Shown here in pieces: positions 27,347-35,982 of a stretch of DNA of 64,000 bases (the first letter of the stretch is position 1; each line of letters opens with the position of its first letter). The notes below the pieces were generated by a model, which was given only the letters and a program-made list of their open reading frames with translations, made no database searches and was not told the origin of the DNA. Made by a program: the position numbers and the translations under genes. The DNA is from Bog-257 sp963805985. Lineage in GTDB: Bacteria > Acidobacteriota > Terriglobia > Terriglobales > Acidobacteriaceae. The DNA is taken from positions 1-64,000 of the forward strand of contig CAWDWG010000008.1 of assembly GCA_963805985.1 (NCBI GenBank), given 5' to 3'.

Positions 27347-27847
27347 ATGAAGAAGTTAGCGATAGCCCTCGTCATGGGAACGTCACTCCTGTTCATCCAG
27401 AGTGTGGCGTTCGCTCAGAAATCCGAGCCGTCGACATCAGGGTCGGCGGGTATTGAGCAGGACGTACAGCTGCTGCGATCCGACATACGCTCCGCGAAAA
27501 AGCAGATCATTGCGGAAAACATGAAGCTGACCGACACCCAAGCCGAGAAATTTTGGCCAGTCTACGATGCATACACTCGGGAGACGACGAAGCTAGGTGA
27601 CGCTAGTTACGCTCTCGTCAAGGAATACGCGCAAAGCTACGACACCATGACGGACGCTCAAGCCGACAGCCTCGTCGAAAAAATGGCAAGTTTGGACGTG
27701 CAAACTGAAACCCTGCGCCAGCAGTGGATTCCGAAGTTCCGGAAAGTGCTTACCGGAAAGCAGACTGCGTTGTTCTTCCAATTAGACCGGCGCATCAATC
27801 TATTGCTCGATCTGCAGTTTGCGGCAAACATTCCGCTTGTCAAATAG
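27347..27847 (+). CDS. secreted Spy-like helical protein
   Basis: A 166-residue exported protein: signal peptide (AIALVMGTSLLFIQSVAFA) and a fully helical mature part with LTDTQAEKFWPVYDAYTRE and FRKVLTGKQTALFFQLDRRI. The repeated LTxxQAxxFWPxYxxY pattern recalls Spy/CpxP-like periplasmic chaperones and related acidobacterial proteins, but the match is only by style. It starts 52 bases after the carbonic anhydrase gene with TGGAGGAAACA before ATG, so both are probably co-transcribed. Confidence 0.68.
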   Translation: MKKLAIALVMGTSLLFIQSVAFAQKSEPSTSGSAGIEQDVQLLRSDIRSAKKQIIAENMKLTDTQAEKFWPVYDAYTRETTKLGDASYALVKEYAQSYDTMTDAQADSLVEKMASLDVQTETLRQQWIPKFRKVLTGKQTALFFQLDRRINLLLDLQFAANIPLVK

Positions 27848-27899
27848 CGTGCAGATTGCCATCTGCAGGAGGTTTTTGCGGACGACACGCGTTTACTCA

Positions 27900-28176
27900 T
27901 CGTCCTACGGACATTTCGCAGGTAGTTCGCTGTACTTCGCGGCGCTTGACCTAACTGCAATCTCTGGATCACCTCGAGTACTTGCGGATTTATTCCAACC
28001 AGCCAGAGTCTTACTCCACGCTTGCGCTGCCGCTTCTCGCCTTCGGTCAACATCTTGGGGGCCGTGTACTCGAGATCGGGAACACCACGGAGGTGAAGAG
28101 CAACGACCTCAGGCTGCGCTTCCGCAATCAAGAGCCTTGTTTTCTCGGCGATGTATTCAGCATTCGCGAAGAATGC
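27900..28176 (-). pseudogene. SulP-transporter STAS-domain relic
   Basis: In frame with, and directly after, the stop of the DUF4136 gene, the minus strand reads AFFANAEYIAEKTRLLI, VVALHLRGVPDLEYTAPKML and RGVRLWLVGINPQVLEVI. This is the C-terminal STAS domain of a SulP anion transporter. The membrane part is missing. It was probably a full SulP gene beside the carbonic anhydrase that has been replaced or deleted, leaving only the tail. Confidence 0.62.
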
Positions 28177-28749
28177 TCAGCGAGCAATGCCGGCGGGATA
28201 CTCCTTAAACATCTTCTCTACCGCCGTATTGACCTGGTCCACCAGCTTCCCTCGGTTGTCGCTGAGTTTCTCTTTCGCTACGCCTCGCCATGCGATTTTC
28301 TGGTGAGTGGCATCGATAAGATCGACCACGAGTTGTCCCTTATGCACGACCACTGTCGTGGTCACGCCGGGCACAGCACCCCACATCAGAAAGTTCTGAT
28401 CGAATGGCGGAATGCCCGAGTATCCGCTGTAGAGGTCGGAGTAAGTGACTGCCACGTCCGAATCCGATGAACCGTACATCTCGACATACAGGTCCGGATG
28501 GCCGTCGGTCTTCTGCAAGCCGCGCTTAGTGAGCTCCTCTTCGATCGCGCCGGCAATGCAGGCAGCCAGCATTGGGCGGGAGACCGCATCATGCCCGCCC
28601 CAGGCGAAGGTCTTGAACTTGGCAAAATCGAGGTTTGGGTCGTACGTCACCTTGATCTTCTGCGCGTGGGCGTTGAGCGCAACCAAGCCTGCCAGAAGAA
28701 ACCACTGCACGACACGACATAACTGCGAGAAACGCGAGCCTTGCATCAA
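28177..28749 (-). CDS. DUF4136-family exported protein
   Basis: A 190-residue exported protein with a signal peptide (WFLLAGLVALNAHAQ) and a DUF4136-type mature domain: KVTYDPNLDFAKFKTFAWG at the start and LVVDLIDATHQKIAWRGVA near the end. Many members are lipoproteins, but here there is no lipobox cysteine. Function unknown. Start at 28749 or one codon later. A regulon-like palindrome lies 82 bases upstream on its strand. Its stop abuts the SulP relic. Confidence 0.76.
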   Translation of the reverse strand: MMQGSRFSQLCRVVQWFLLAGLVALNAHAQKIKVTYDPNLDFAKFKTFAWGGHDAVSRPMLAACIAGAIEEELTKRGLQKTDGHPDLYVEMYGSSDSDVAVTYSDLYSGYSGIPPFDQNFLMWGAVPGVTTTVVVHKGQLVVDLIDATHQKIAWRGVAKEKLSDNRGKLVDQVNTAVEKMFKEYPAGIAR

Positions 28750-28830
28750 GCCATCCTTCCGAGCGTGTTGAACCTGTCACTAACCACATTGTCCTTACCC
28801 CATCATCCCAACTTCCAGGCACGCTGACTA

Positions 28831-28846
28831 CTGGGGATTTGCCTAG
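28831..28846. promoter_or_regulatory. regulon palindrome, weakest copy
   Basis: On the minus strand CTAGGCAAATCCCCAG followed by TAG. Two changes from the consensus. Position upstream of the DUF4136 gene fits a promoter site. Confidence 0.45.
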
Positions 28847-28849
28847 TGG

Positions 28850-29182
28850 CTAGCTAGTATTCACATGGGTTTGCATAGCCAATGTTGCCGCACGCACGGC
28901 AAGCGCAATCAGGATGCCGGTCAGCAATAGTCCCAGGGTAGCAATTAGTAAAGCAGTAATTCTCGACCCTTTTTTCAACGGATGTAGATCGCCGTAGCCA
29001 ACGGTGGTCGCGGTGATGAATGACCAGTAGAAACTATCGAAGCGCGACCAGCCTTCCATCTTTCCTACAAGTTGTCCAAGCAGAATTACCCCTGTCGCCA
29101 GAGTGAGTAGTAGCGGAAGAGCTACTACAAGACCATAGCCAAACTGTTTTAGAAAAGTGATTGTCACGCCTGTGAACAGCAT
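28850..29182 (-). CDS. two-helix potassium channel
   Basis: A 110-residue membrane protein with two hydrophobic helices flanking a pore loop that carries the selectivity filter in TATTVGYGDLHPL. This is the minimal KcsA-like pore; no regulatory RCK domain follows. It should assemble as a tetramer conducting K+. ATG at 29182 follows AGGAGG with ten bases spacing. It lies just downstream of the MscS gene on the same strand, so both may respond to osmotic change. Confidence 0.86.
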   Translation of the reverse strand: MLFTGVTITFLKQFGYGLVVALPLLLTLATGVILLGQLVGKMEGWSRFDSFYWSFITATTVGYGDLHPLKKGSRITALLIATLGLLLTGILIALAVRAATLAMQTHVNTS

Positions 29183-29296
29183 CGGAATGTCACCTCCTGT
29201 TCCTCCAACTCCATCTGCGAACCCCGCCTTACGCTACGATGTCATCAGCAGTAATCTTTGGAGACTGCACTCGACCATCTTCTCTGCGTTCCTGCA

Positions 29297-31005
29297 TCAG
29301 CTGCCCTTCGCGACCTCGGCGTGTTTGGTTCTCTGCTGCATATTTGCATTGCCGTCGGCAACAGCCGGTGATGCATGCCAGTTTGACGGTGGGACAAGTA
29401 CGGCGCCCTGTGGCTGCATCATGAAATGTGGCGACATGATCTGAACGCCGAATTCGTTGAAGGCATCCTGGATGTGCCCGTGCAAATCAGAGAGAGTCTC
29501 GATGCGCAGCTTGGCGTCGGTGATTCTCGCAATCAGCGTATAGGCCACGTAGAAGTCAGAGAGTTGCCGCTGCAACACGTAGGGTTTAGGCAGCTTCCGT
29601 ACGTTGGGAGTGCGATCCGCGGCCAGGAGGAGCAATCCCTCCACCTGCCGCCACATGGGGCGTCGTAGCCAATCGTTACCGCGCAGGAGATGATCATCCC
29701 ATCCGGATAACCAAGACGGGTGTGATTCTTGGTCGCGGTACCGACGAGCACGGAGTTCGGTATGGTCACCTCTTGACCGTCGACGGTTCGAACCTTACCG
29801 GCGAGCAGCCCGACTTCTAACACCTCACCCTCGACGTCGTTCACCAGCACCCACTCACCCGGCCTGAGGGCCTTGGAGTAAACCACGAATAACCCGCTCA
29901 TGACCTGGTTGATGATGCCGGTGGAGCCGAGGGAGATCATGAGGCCAACGAACACGCTGATGCCCTTAAAGGCATCGGTGCCGGAGCCTGGGATGTAGGG
30001 ATACGCCACAACAATCGCCAGTATCCATGCGACGCCCGTAAAGATGCGCTCTGTCGCCTGCGCTGTTTCGGGCTCGAGCCACGATACCCGTATGCGTCCA
30101 GCGACTACGTGCTCGAAAAATAAACGGCCTAGCCGGACAATCCAGCGCGCCAGGAAGAAAATGACGATGACGGCAAATAGTCCGGGAAGCGCATCGACAC
30201 CCGATCTTCCGAGGTGCTGGAAAAGTTGCAGAACGTAGCGGCCCAGCTTGTCCCCCCACGGTTCCGTGTAAGGAAAGCGCTGCAGTGAGAGACTGGCCCA
30301 CGAGTAGATTGCGGAGAGGATGAGCACAGCGGCAATTGCCCGAACCGCCGCGTAAACCAGGCTATCGATTGGCGGCCTGAGGTCAATCCCAAATAGCTGC
30401 AAGGGCGTTCGAACCAGCGGTTGTCTGCGATGAAGCAGCGCTGTCAGCCGGGAGTGTGCCTTCCAAATCAGCGACGCTGCAAGCAGAAGAATCACGAGCC
30501 CGATGAGGGTGAAGAGAAGAGCCGAACGAATCACTGGCCATGACCGCTCCGCAAGGCGTGCGTTCAGCGCGTCACCGAGATTATGCAGCGCGCTTTGCGA
30601 GGCCTGCGCCAGTGTTTCACCGGTCTCCTCGTCAAGGTCGCGGGTGCTGAGAAAAAGAAGAACCCTCCCATCGTAGGTAAACGCTGTCCCATCCTGGCCT
30701 TCGACGTTGAAGGGATGCAGCGCGATATCGCTGGCTCGCGCACCCAGCGGAAGTTCATCCAGGCGAGCGAGGATCCGCTCCGTTCGCATTTCGGGATCGG
30801 CACCGGCGATCGTGGCGCGCAGGACGGTGACCTCCCGGTTCCAGAAGTCCACGGGCACTTCCCTGGTGCTGACAGCGGGCTGGCTCGCCTTGGCCGGCGG
30901 TGCGTCGGCAGCGTATGCGATCTCCTGAGAGGCACACGCCAGCAGGATGATCCAGCCGATAGCGATGAACAACAGCCGCCTATGCGCGAGCTGCTTGATC
31001 TGCAT
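29297..31005 (-). pseudogene. MscS-type mechanosensitive channel, frameshifted
   Basis: The first frame (start ATG 31005, preceded by GAGGAG) has a signal-like N-terminus, several membrane helices, the pore region (GISVFVGLMISLGSTGIINQ) and the MscS beta domain (GEVLEVGLLAGKVRTVDGQEVTIPN). It leaves frame at TIGYDAP near 29657. The rest (WRQVEGLLLLAADRTPNV to about 29297) continues in another frame. Removing one TG of a TGTG at 29652-29655 joins them as TIGYDAPWRQVEGLL, the family's normal sequence. It would open under membrane tension to release solutes. The palindrome at 31101 is 96 bases upstream on its strand. Confidence 0.85.
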
Positions 31006-31100
31006 AGTTGCTCCTCTCACAAGCGGAGCATAGCAAACCGGACATCGAATCCTGTCTGCCAAATTGCACTAAATGGTAAACATTGCGCTTCCCACGGCAA

Positions 31101-31116
31101 CTAGGGAAATCCCTAA
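31101..31116. promoter_or_regulatory. regulon palindrome in divergent promoter
   Basis: CTAGGGAAATCCCTAA; on the minus strand TTAGGGATTTCCCTAG followed by TTGCC. It lies 96 bases before the MscS gene (minus) and 129 before the carbonic anhydrase (plus), so one site could serve both. Confidence 0.68.
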
Positions 31117-31244
31117 GTCAACGGGAGGCAGTCAGATACAAACCGCTCTTTTTCACCCTTGTACCGGCCGTGTTGCCGATTTACCATTACGGTCAAATCT
31201 CCAATTCAGGGGCCCAAAACAAGCCGATCGAAGGTATCCGGAGC

Positions 31245-31859
31245 ATGAAACAGACAGTCCTCTCCGCTGACGAGGCATTGCAACGGCTGATTGACGGGAA
31301 CGAGCGGTTCCTTCGGGGTGAGGCGCGATTTCCTACTGTGTGCAAAGAGACCCTGGCTGATCTGGCAAAAGGACAGTGCCCTTATGCCACGATTTTGGGC
31401 TGTAGCGATTCCCGTGTCCCACCCGAGTTGATTTTCGATGCGAACTTTGGCGACTTGTTCATTGTGCGCGTAGCGGGCAATCTAGTCTCGGGCGAAGTGA
31501 TGGGAAGCTTGCAGTACGCTGGCTCTCACCTTCACACTCCGGTTTTTATGGTTCTGGGGCATGAGGGATGCGGCGCGGTGAAGGCGACCCTTAGCAGCAA
31601 ACTACATGACGTTCAGCATCAGTCTCGCATTCAGATTTTGGTCGATAACATGCTTCCTGGCCTCGCCGGTCTTAGTGCCGAGCTTTCTGAGGACACGCAA
31701 CTTGCCGCTGCCGTCGAAGCTAATGTCCGGTGGTCCATGCATCAGTTGGCGGAATCACCAGAAGGTAAAGCAGCGCTACAAGAGGGTCGTGCCACGCTGG
31801 TGGGCGCGGTTTACGAAATCACTACTGGCCGTGTGCGATACCTTTCGGAGAATTCTTGA
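31245..31859 (+). CDS. beta-carbonic anhydrase, cytoplasmic
   Basis: A 204-residue beta-carbonic anhydrase with zinc ligands in GCSDSRVPPELIFDANFGDL and GHEGCGAVKA. It has no signal peptide when started at the ATG at 31245, unlike its exported paralogue at 26636; the frame is open back to 31083, but that extension has no ribosome site and includes the regulon palindrome. It hydrates CO2 inside the cell. The two enzymes share the palindrome upstream, which suggests coordinated control of CO2/bicarbonate on both sides of the membrane. Confidence 0.92.
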   Translation: MKQTVLSADEALQRLIDGNERFLRGEARFPTVCKETLADLAKGQCPYATILGCSDSRVPPELIFDANFGDLFIVRVAGNLVSGEVMGSLQYAGSHLHTPVFMVLGHEGCGAVKATLSSKLHDVQHQSRIQILVDNMLPGLAGLSAELSEDTQLAAAVEANVRWSMHQLAESPEGKAALQEGRATLVGAVYEITTGRVRYLSENS

Positions 31860-32214
31860 TCTGGGCGACAATTAACATTTCTATGGCCAACTAACATTTG
31901 CGGAGCCTGAAGGTTCGATCTACCAACCGGCGTCTCCGAGCGAGATGGCCTGATCTCATTCATGGTTGGGGCTGCCCGAAAGTCGGAGATCACGCTGAGC
32001 CTGATCCAGAGTCGGCAGCGACCCGCCAAAGTCCGACCCGCCAAAGGCCAACCCGAAGCTCCACGTCCTATACTGCCCTCTCTGCGGCGCTCGTTTAGGA
32101 AAGCTCCATGTATGAGAAGTGGACTGCGAGTAAGACTCCAAGCCCCTTTGCCGCTAGGGAAATCCCTAGTTGTAGCACCTAACCCCCAGCTGTACTGTCA
32201 GCTTGGAGTAACGC
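31860..32214. other. intergenic with regulon palindrome
   Basis: No gene seen. A direct repeat of about 15 bases containing GACCCGCCAAAG occurs twice near 32020-32045. The palindrome is at 32154-32169. Confidence 0.4.
32154..32169. promoter_or_regulatory. regulon palindrome, best copy with TTGT extension
   Basis: CTAGGGAAATCCCTAG followed by TTGTAG, 46 bases before the start at 32215. The short distance places it at or near the promoter itself. Confidence 0.7.
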
Positions 32215-34152
32215 GTGAATTGGTTTCGCCTTCTCCCAGGGAGGCCCACGATCAAACGAATAATCCGACCGATTGTCGTCATCCTTTTCTCACTCGTTGT
32301 CGTTGAATTAACGCAAGCGAATCAGAAGGGGACGGCTACTCCCCCAGTACCAAAAAGCGAGACCTTGGAGCTCGGCAAATCCTACGCTGCGTTGCGCCCT
32401 GAGCAAAAGCAACTGGTAGACGAGTTCGTTCGCCGTTACAACGCTACTACCGGAAGCAAGCTTCTTGCTGAACAGGCCTACAACAACGCTCGTCTGTCCG
32501 TCCGCACCACGTTCGACGGCGTGACCCATGCGCTGTTGAACGCCAAGATCACCGATGCGCAGGGCAAGAGCCTGGGGCGCGCGATTGACTTGGTGGACGC
32601 GGTTGACGAAGTGATGGGAGAGGAACCCGGGGTGGGCGGCGACCGTCAGTTTCGCCTGTATGTGTACCTAAAACCGAAGGCGATTGAAATTCTGAGCCAG
32701 AGCCAGGAGTTCTTTCACGATAAGGACAACAGCGTTTATCACAAGGGCTTTCCCATTTGCTACCGGCTGAAGAAGGGACCTCCCTCGATTCAGTTCTCCA
32801 TTTCGCGCGACAACAAATTGGCCGACGTTGATGTCGATTATCGCTCTTCCGGTTTTCCTAAGGCGCTGGTCAATGGACACTTGACCGCTGCCAACTCGGA
32901 CGTCCGCGCGGGAAACAATCTCGACCGCCATGACGGCCGCTGGTCGGGCCTCAATGGCTGGTGGCGCAACGTCTTTGGACAGCTCGGAACGGGCGGGACG
33001 CCGCCAAAGGAGAACGCCACCGAGCGCGCCGGGCAGATCCCCTTGAACCCCGGCGTGAAAGCTAATCAGGGCATCGACAAGAGCGCGCACGACTTCCTGC
33101 AAAGCTGGGTAGTGGGAAAAGAACCGAATAAGTCGGTTGCCTATTTTTCACGCCGCAGTTATCCGTGTTTGGAGACAATGCCGCAGACCAGCAGGCAATC
33201 GGTTCCGCAAGGCATGGTTCGGCTGCGAACACTGATGGCAATGCAGAAATTTAGCGACAACATTGGAGCGGTAAATTCCGTTGCCGACGTGTTCGAGCCT
33301 GCCGACAACTGGTCGCAGGCCCTAAAGCCGGCAAAGAACGCGTACCCATCGGAATTCCGGCTGGTGAACTTGCCGGCGGACATGGCAGCGGACGAGGAAT
33401 GCGTCGCCATATCGAACGACGATTCGAGCAAACGGCCGAAAGAGAAATACTTTGCCACCGCGTTTCGCGGAAAAAAGGTCGACAGCCAGAACAAGGTGAT
33501 GTCCCTGCTCTGGACTGAAGAGGGCGATTACTGGAAAATCATTGCCATCCGGATCGAAGACAGCAGCGATTCGGGGATCGTCCCAAACAATGCTGCAGCC
33601 CAGGCCGAGCCTTCGGTGGAAGAACCCAGGAACATTGCCGGCGATCCCGCCGCCGTCAAAGACATCACGCAGTTCTACCAGACTTGGATCGTGAAACGGA
33701 ATGTTACGGAGGCTTCTAGCTTTGCTTCACAGCGCTCCTATCAGTGTCTCCCGGCGCCATCCGAAGAGGAGAAGAAATTGACGCCGATCGCCAGAATTCA
33801 GTCTGGGCTGGAACAGCCGCTCGCGAGAATCCCATCGGGCGGGAATCTCTCGGAGATGATGTCAAGTCTGCAGCCGCAAGACGATCTGCTGCGCCCAGTT
33901 CAGCAGGAAAACTCCAATGCTTTCGCGATCATGGCGGTGCCAGACCAGAAGGCCAATAGCTTTCTGTGCCAATCTCGTCACCTGCCCGAAGCAACTCCGG
34001 AGTTGAATCCCGCTGATGCCAAATACGGAACATATTATTTGACCGCCAGTCGGTTGAATTATGGGGAAGAACAATCGCCCGCTCTTCTACTGTTGTGGGC
34101 CAAAGAGCAAGCGGGATGGAAGGTTATTTCCTGGGCAGTAGAACTTCCGTAA
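32215..34152 (+). CDS. large exported protein of unknown function
   Basis: A 645-residue protein with an N-terminal membrane/signal segment (PIVVILFSLVVVELTQA). Residues 50-230 form one domain (YVYLKPKAIEILSQSQEFF); the rest contains two related modules, each with DFLQSWVV or QFYQTWIV, then KSVAYFSRRSYPCLE or EASSFASQRSYQCLP, and ending LLWTEEGDYWKIIAIRIE or LLWAKEQAGWKVISWAVE. So the C-terminal half is an internal duplication of about 180 residues. No known family. GTG/ATG choice: ATG... the frame begins at the GTG-adjacent ATG-like codon at 32215. The perfect regulon palindrome lies directly upstream. Confidence 0.62.
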   Translation: MNWFRLLPGRPTIKRIIRPIVVILFSLVVVELTQANQKGTATPPVPKSETLELGKSYAALRPEQKQLVDEFVRRYNATTGSKLLAEQAYNNARLSVRTTFDGVTHALLNAKITDAQGKSLGRAIDLVDAVDEVMGEEPGVGGDRQFRLYVYLKPKAIEILSQSQEFFHDKDNSVYHKGFPICYRLKKGPPSIQFSISRDNKLADVDVDYRSSGFPKALVNGHLTAANSDVRAGNNLDRHDGRWSGLNGWWRNVFGQLGTGGTPPKENATERAGQIPLNPGVKANQGIDKSAHDFLQSWVVGKEPNKSVAYFSRRSYPCLETMPQTSRQSVPQGMVRLRTLMAMQKFSDNIGAVNSVADVFEPADNWSQALKPAKNAYPSEFRLVNLPADMAADEECVAISNDDSSKRPKEKYFATAFRGKKVDSQNKVMSLLWTEEGDYWKIIAIRIEDSSDSGIVPNNAAAQAEPSVEEPRNIAGDPAAVKDITQFYQTWIVKRNVTEASSFASQRSYQCLPAPSEEEKKLTPIARIQSGLEQPLARIPSGGNLSEMMSSLQPQDDLLRPVQQENSNAFAIMAVPDQKANSFLCQSRHLPEATPELNPADAKYGTYYLTASRLNYGEEQSPALLLLWAKEQAGWKVISWAVELP

Positions 34153-34629
34153 CTCCCGGGTCTCAGATCCGCATTCGGCGTCGAGCACTTATGTAGCACG
34201 GGCGGCGCACGAAATTACGGTGTCAGCTACCGCGTGATCTCCCAGACGACACCGTTGCCAAAGCTACCGATGAGCGTACCTGGGGGACCGTCGTAGAGGT
34301 TAGTGCCGTAAATCCCCGCCTCCATTGCTGGCGTCACACCGCGTCGCTTTTTGTGCGCCTGGCCTTAGTAATAGACCCGAGCGCCCGCGCCTGCGCCGCG
34401 TCGCAAATGTCCGCATTATTGGCGCGAAACCGCGCAGTTCTTATCTGGCGCGATTAGCGGACGAGATTTGTAAGACAAGGCGAGTTTGCAAACGCAAACC
34501 GGAGGGCGGAAGGGGCAGCGTAAATAGCTATGCCAAAGGGATGGCGGATGTGGTTGTCCGACTCAGGCGCTTAATAGCTCTCGCCTCCCGTGTATACCTC
34601 GGCCAGTCTTACAGTGAGGCTTCGGCGAA
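34153..34629. other. intergenic with GloVer relic
   Basis: Apart from the GloVer tail at 34227-34332 on the minus strand, I see no gene in this stretch. Confidence 0.4.
34227..34332 (-). pseudogene. GloVer-protein C-terminal relic
   Basis: The minus strand reads AGIYGTNLYDG and then FGNGVVWEITR before a stop, the usual end of GloVer-repeat proteins. Nothing upstream on that strand continues the repeats. Third GloVer fragment in the window. Confidence 0.42.
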
Positions 34630-35229
34630 ATGCCCACCTTCAACGCACCTGCACCTGGGAGAAGGAGAGCTGGGCGTCCGTTAACCCGGCGCGATTTACC
34701 TGTCATATTTCTGGTTCCCGCAATTTTCTTTGGCTTCTTCGCGATTGCCCTCCCGGTAATGGCAAAGCTCGCTATGGCGAAGGAAAGCGATCTCAAGGTT
34801 GTCGTCGGATCAGTCGAGCGAGAGCCTATATGGTTAAGGGGAAAGGGTGGCGGCAAATTACCAATCATAGAAATTCGCGTCCAAACGGATGACGGTCTGT
34901 ACGACCTCGATGAGCAAGATTTAAGTCACACGCGGGAAATCATGAATTTGAGGCCCGGCGATCAAATCACCGCGGGCGTGAGGCCTCTCGCTACCTACCA
35001 CAATGTATGGGAGCTGAAACGCGATGGAGTGACGATTCAGAGCTACCAGGAGAGCTATCTATATCAGGTCGCGCAGAATGGGCAGGCGGAAACAAACGCG
35101 CTCTTGTGCGGGTTACTAGCTGCAATATCTCTGGCGGCGGGCTTAGCTCTCAGAATGCATTTCGGTGCATGGCGGGATCCGACCCCCTCGGTTTCAGCCG
35201 ACGCCACAGACTACGTCGAGCGCTCCTGA
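34630..35229 (+). CDS. membrane protein of unknown function
   Basis: A 199-residue protein with two hydrophobic helices: LPVIFLVPAIFFGFFAIALPVMA (about 23-45) and LLCGLLAAISLAAGLAL near the C-terminus. The 110 residues between (VVVGSVEREPIWLRG, LRPGDQITAGVRPL) would form a soluble beta-rich domain on one side of the membrane. No family recognised. The ribosome site before 34630 is weak and a later start is possible. Confidence 0.5.
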   Translation: MPTFNAPAPGRRRAGRPLTRRDLPVIFLVPAIFFGFFAIALPVMAKLAMAKESDLKVVVGSVEREPIWLRGKGGGKLPIIEIRVQTDDGLYDLDEQDLSHTREIMNLRPGDQITAGVRPLATYHNVWELKRDGVTIQSYQESYLYQVAQNGQAETNALLCGLLAAISLAAGLALRMHFGAWRDPTPSVSADATDYVERS

Positions 35230-35629
35230 AACTCCTTCGAACCATTCTCGCAACTGATTCACTCCAAAGACTCCCGCGAATGGTTGTATGTCTCAGGAAG
35301 TAGCCTGAGAGTCGTATTGCACAACAATCGCGAAATCGCCATTACACAAGCGATCCTGCCCGGAGGTCAGCTTATGAAAGCTCCCCGCCTAATTGCACGG
35401 TCGCATCAAGTTTGGTTCTCCAGCTTCGAGGGCCACACTTGAGCAGGTGCTCGGAAGTGCGAGCACTACGGGTTCTATCAGCTAGGCACGGGAGCGCAGT
35501 TTCTGCGTACCGCCAGGAGATAGCCCGGCTGAAGGGCGAGGTGGTTGGGCCATGCTGTGATGGGTGTACGTGGCACCTTTGGCGCCTCGTTGGAGAACAA
35601 AAGGCGAATCACGCGCTATAATCCTTCGC
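35230..35629. other. intergenic
   Basis: A 22-codon frame from ATG 35374 has a good CGGAGG ahead (MKAPRLIARSHQVWFSSFEG) but nothing else supports it. A CTCAGG/CCTGAG inverted repeat lies at 35292-35309. Confidence 0.4.
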
Positions 35630-35923
35630 ATGGCTTTCGCTCGGTGCAGCGTCTCATTCGCGGATAGCGACGGTCTCTCACATCTCATCCACGTCCAAGC
35701 CGAATCGCTGTACGAAGCAGTGGCGCGGGCAATAGCGGGCTTCAGAGACGACCCTTTGGTCCCGCGACCCGGTTCCACGACTGAATTCACGGTCGTCATC
35801 GAACGCCCGGTCAGAGAGCATTCGCGAAGGACCAGCAGGCGTTATCAGCGACAGCGCGTCAAGGCGCTCTTGAATGACAGAGCGATTCAGACCCATGGAC
35901 CTTCAGGTGCCCGCAAGACTTAA
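35630..35923 (+). CDS. small conserved-type protein of unknown function
   Basis: A 97-residue soluble protein beginning MAFARCSVSFADSDGLSHLIHV, with YEAVARAIAGFRDDPLVPRPG and a basic C-terminal third (SRRTSRRYQRQRVKALL). The pattern of a short domain that takes a small ligand or marks amino-acid-like targets is only a guess; I do not recognise a family. ATG 35630 is preferred over 35564 because the upstream extension is low in coding character. Confidence 0.52.
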   Translation: MAFARCSVSFADSDGLSHLIHVQAESLYEAVARAIAGFRDDPLVPRPGSTTEFTVVIERPVREHSRRTSRRYQRQRVKALLNDRAIQTHGPSGARKT

Positions 35924-35982
35924 CCAGCACGGGCCCGCAACGCACATCTTCCATCGGTCGCGGGAGTTAAAATCGACAGCAA

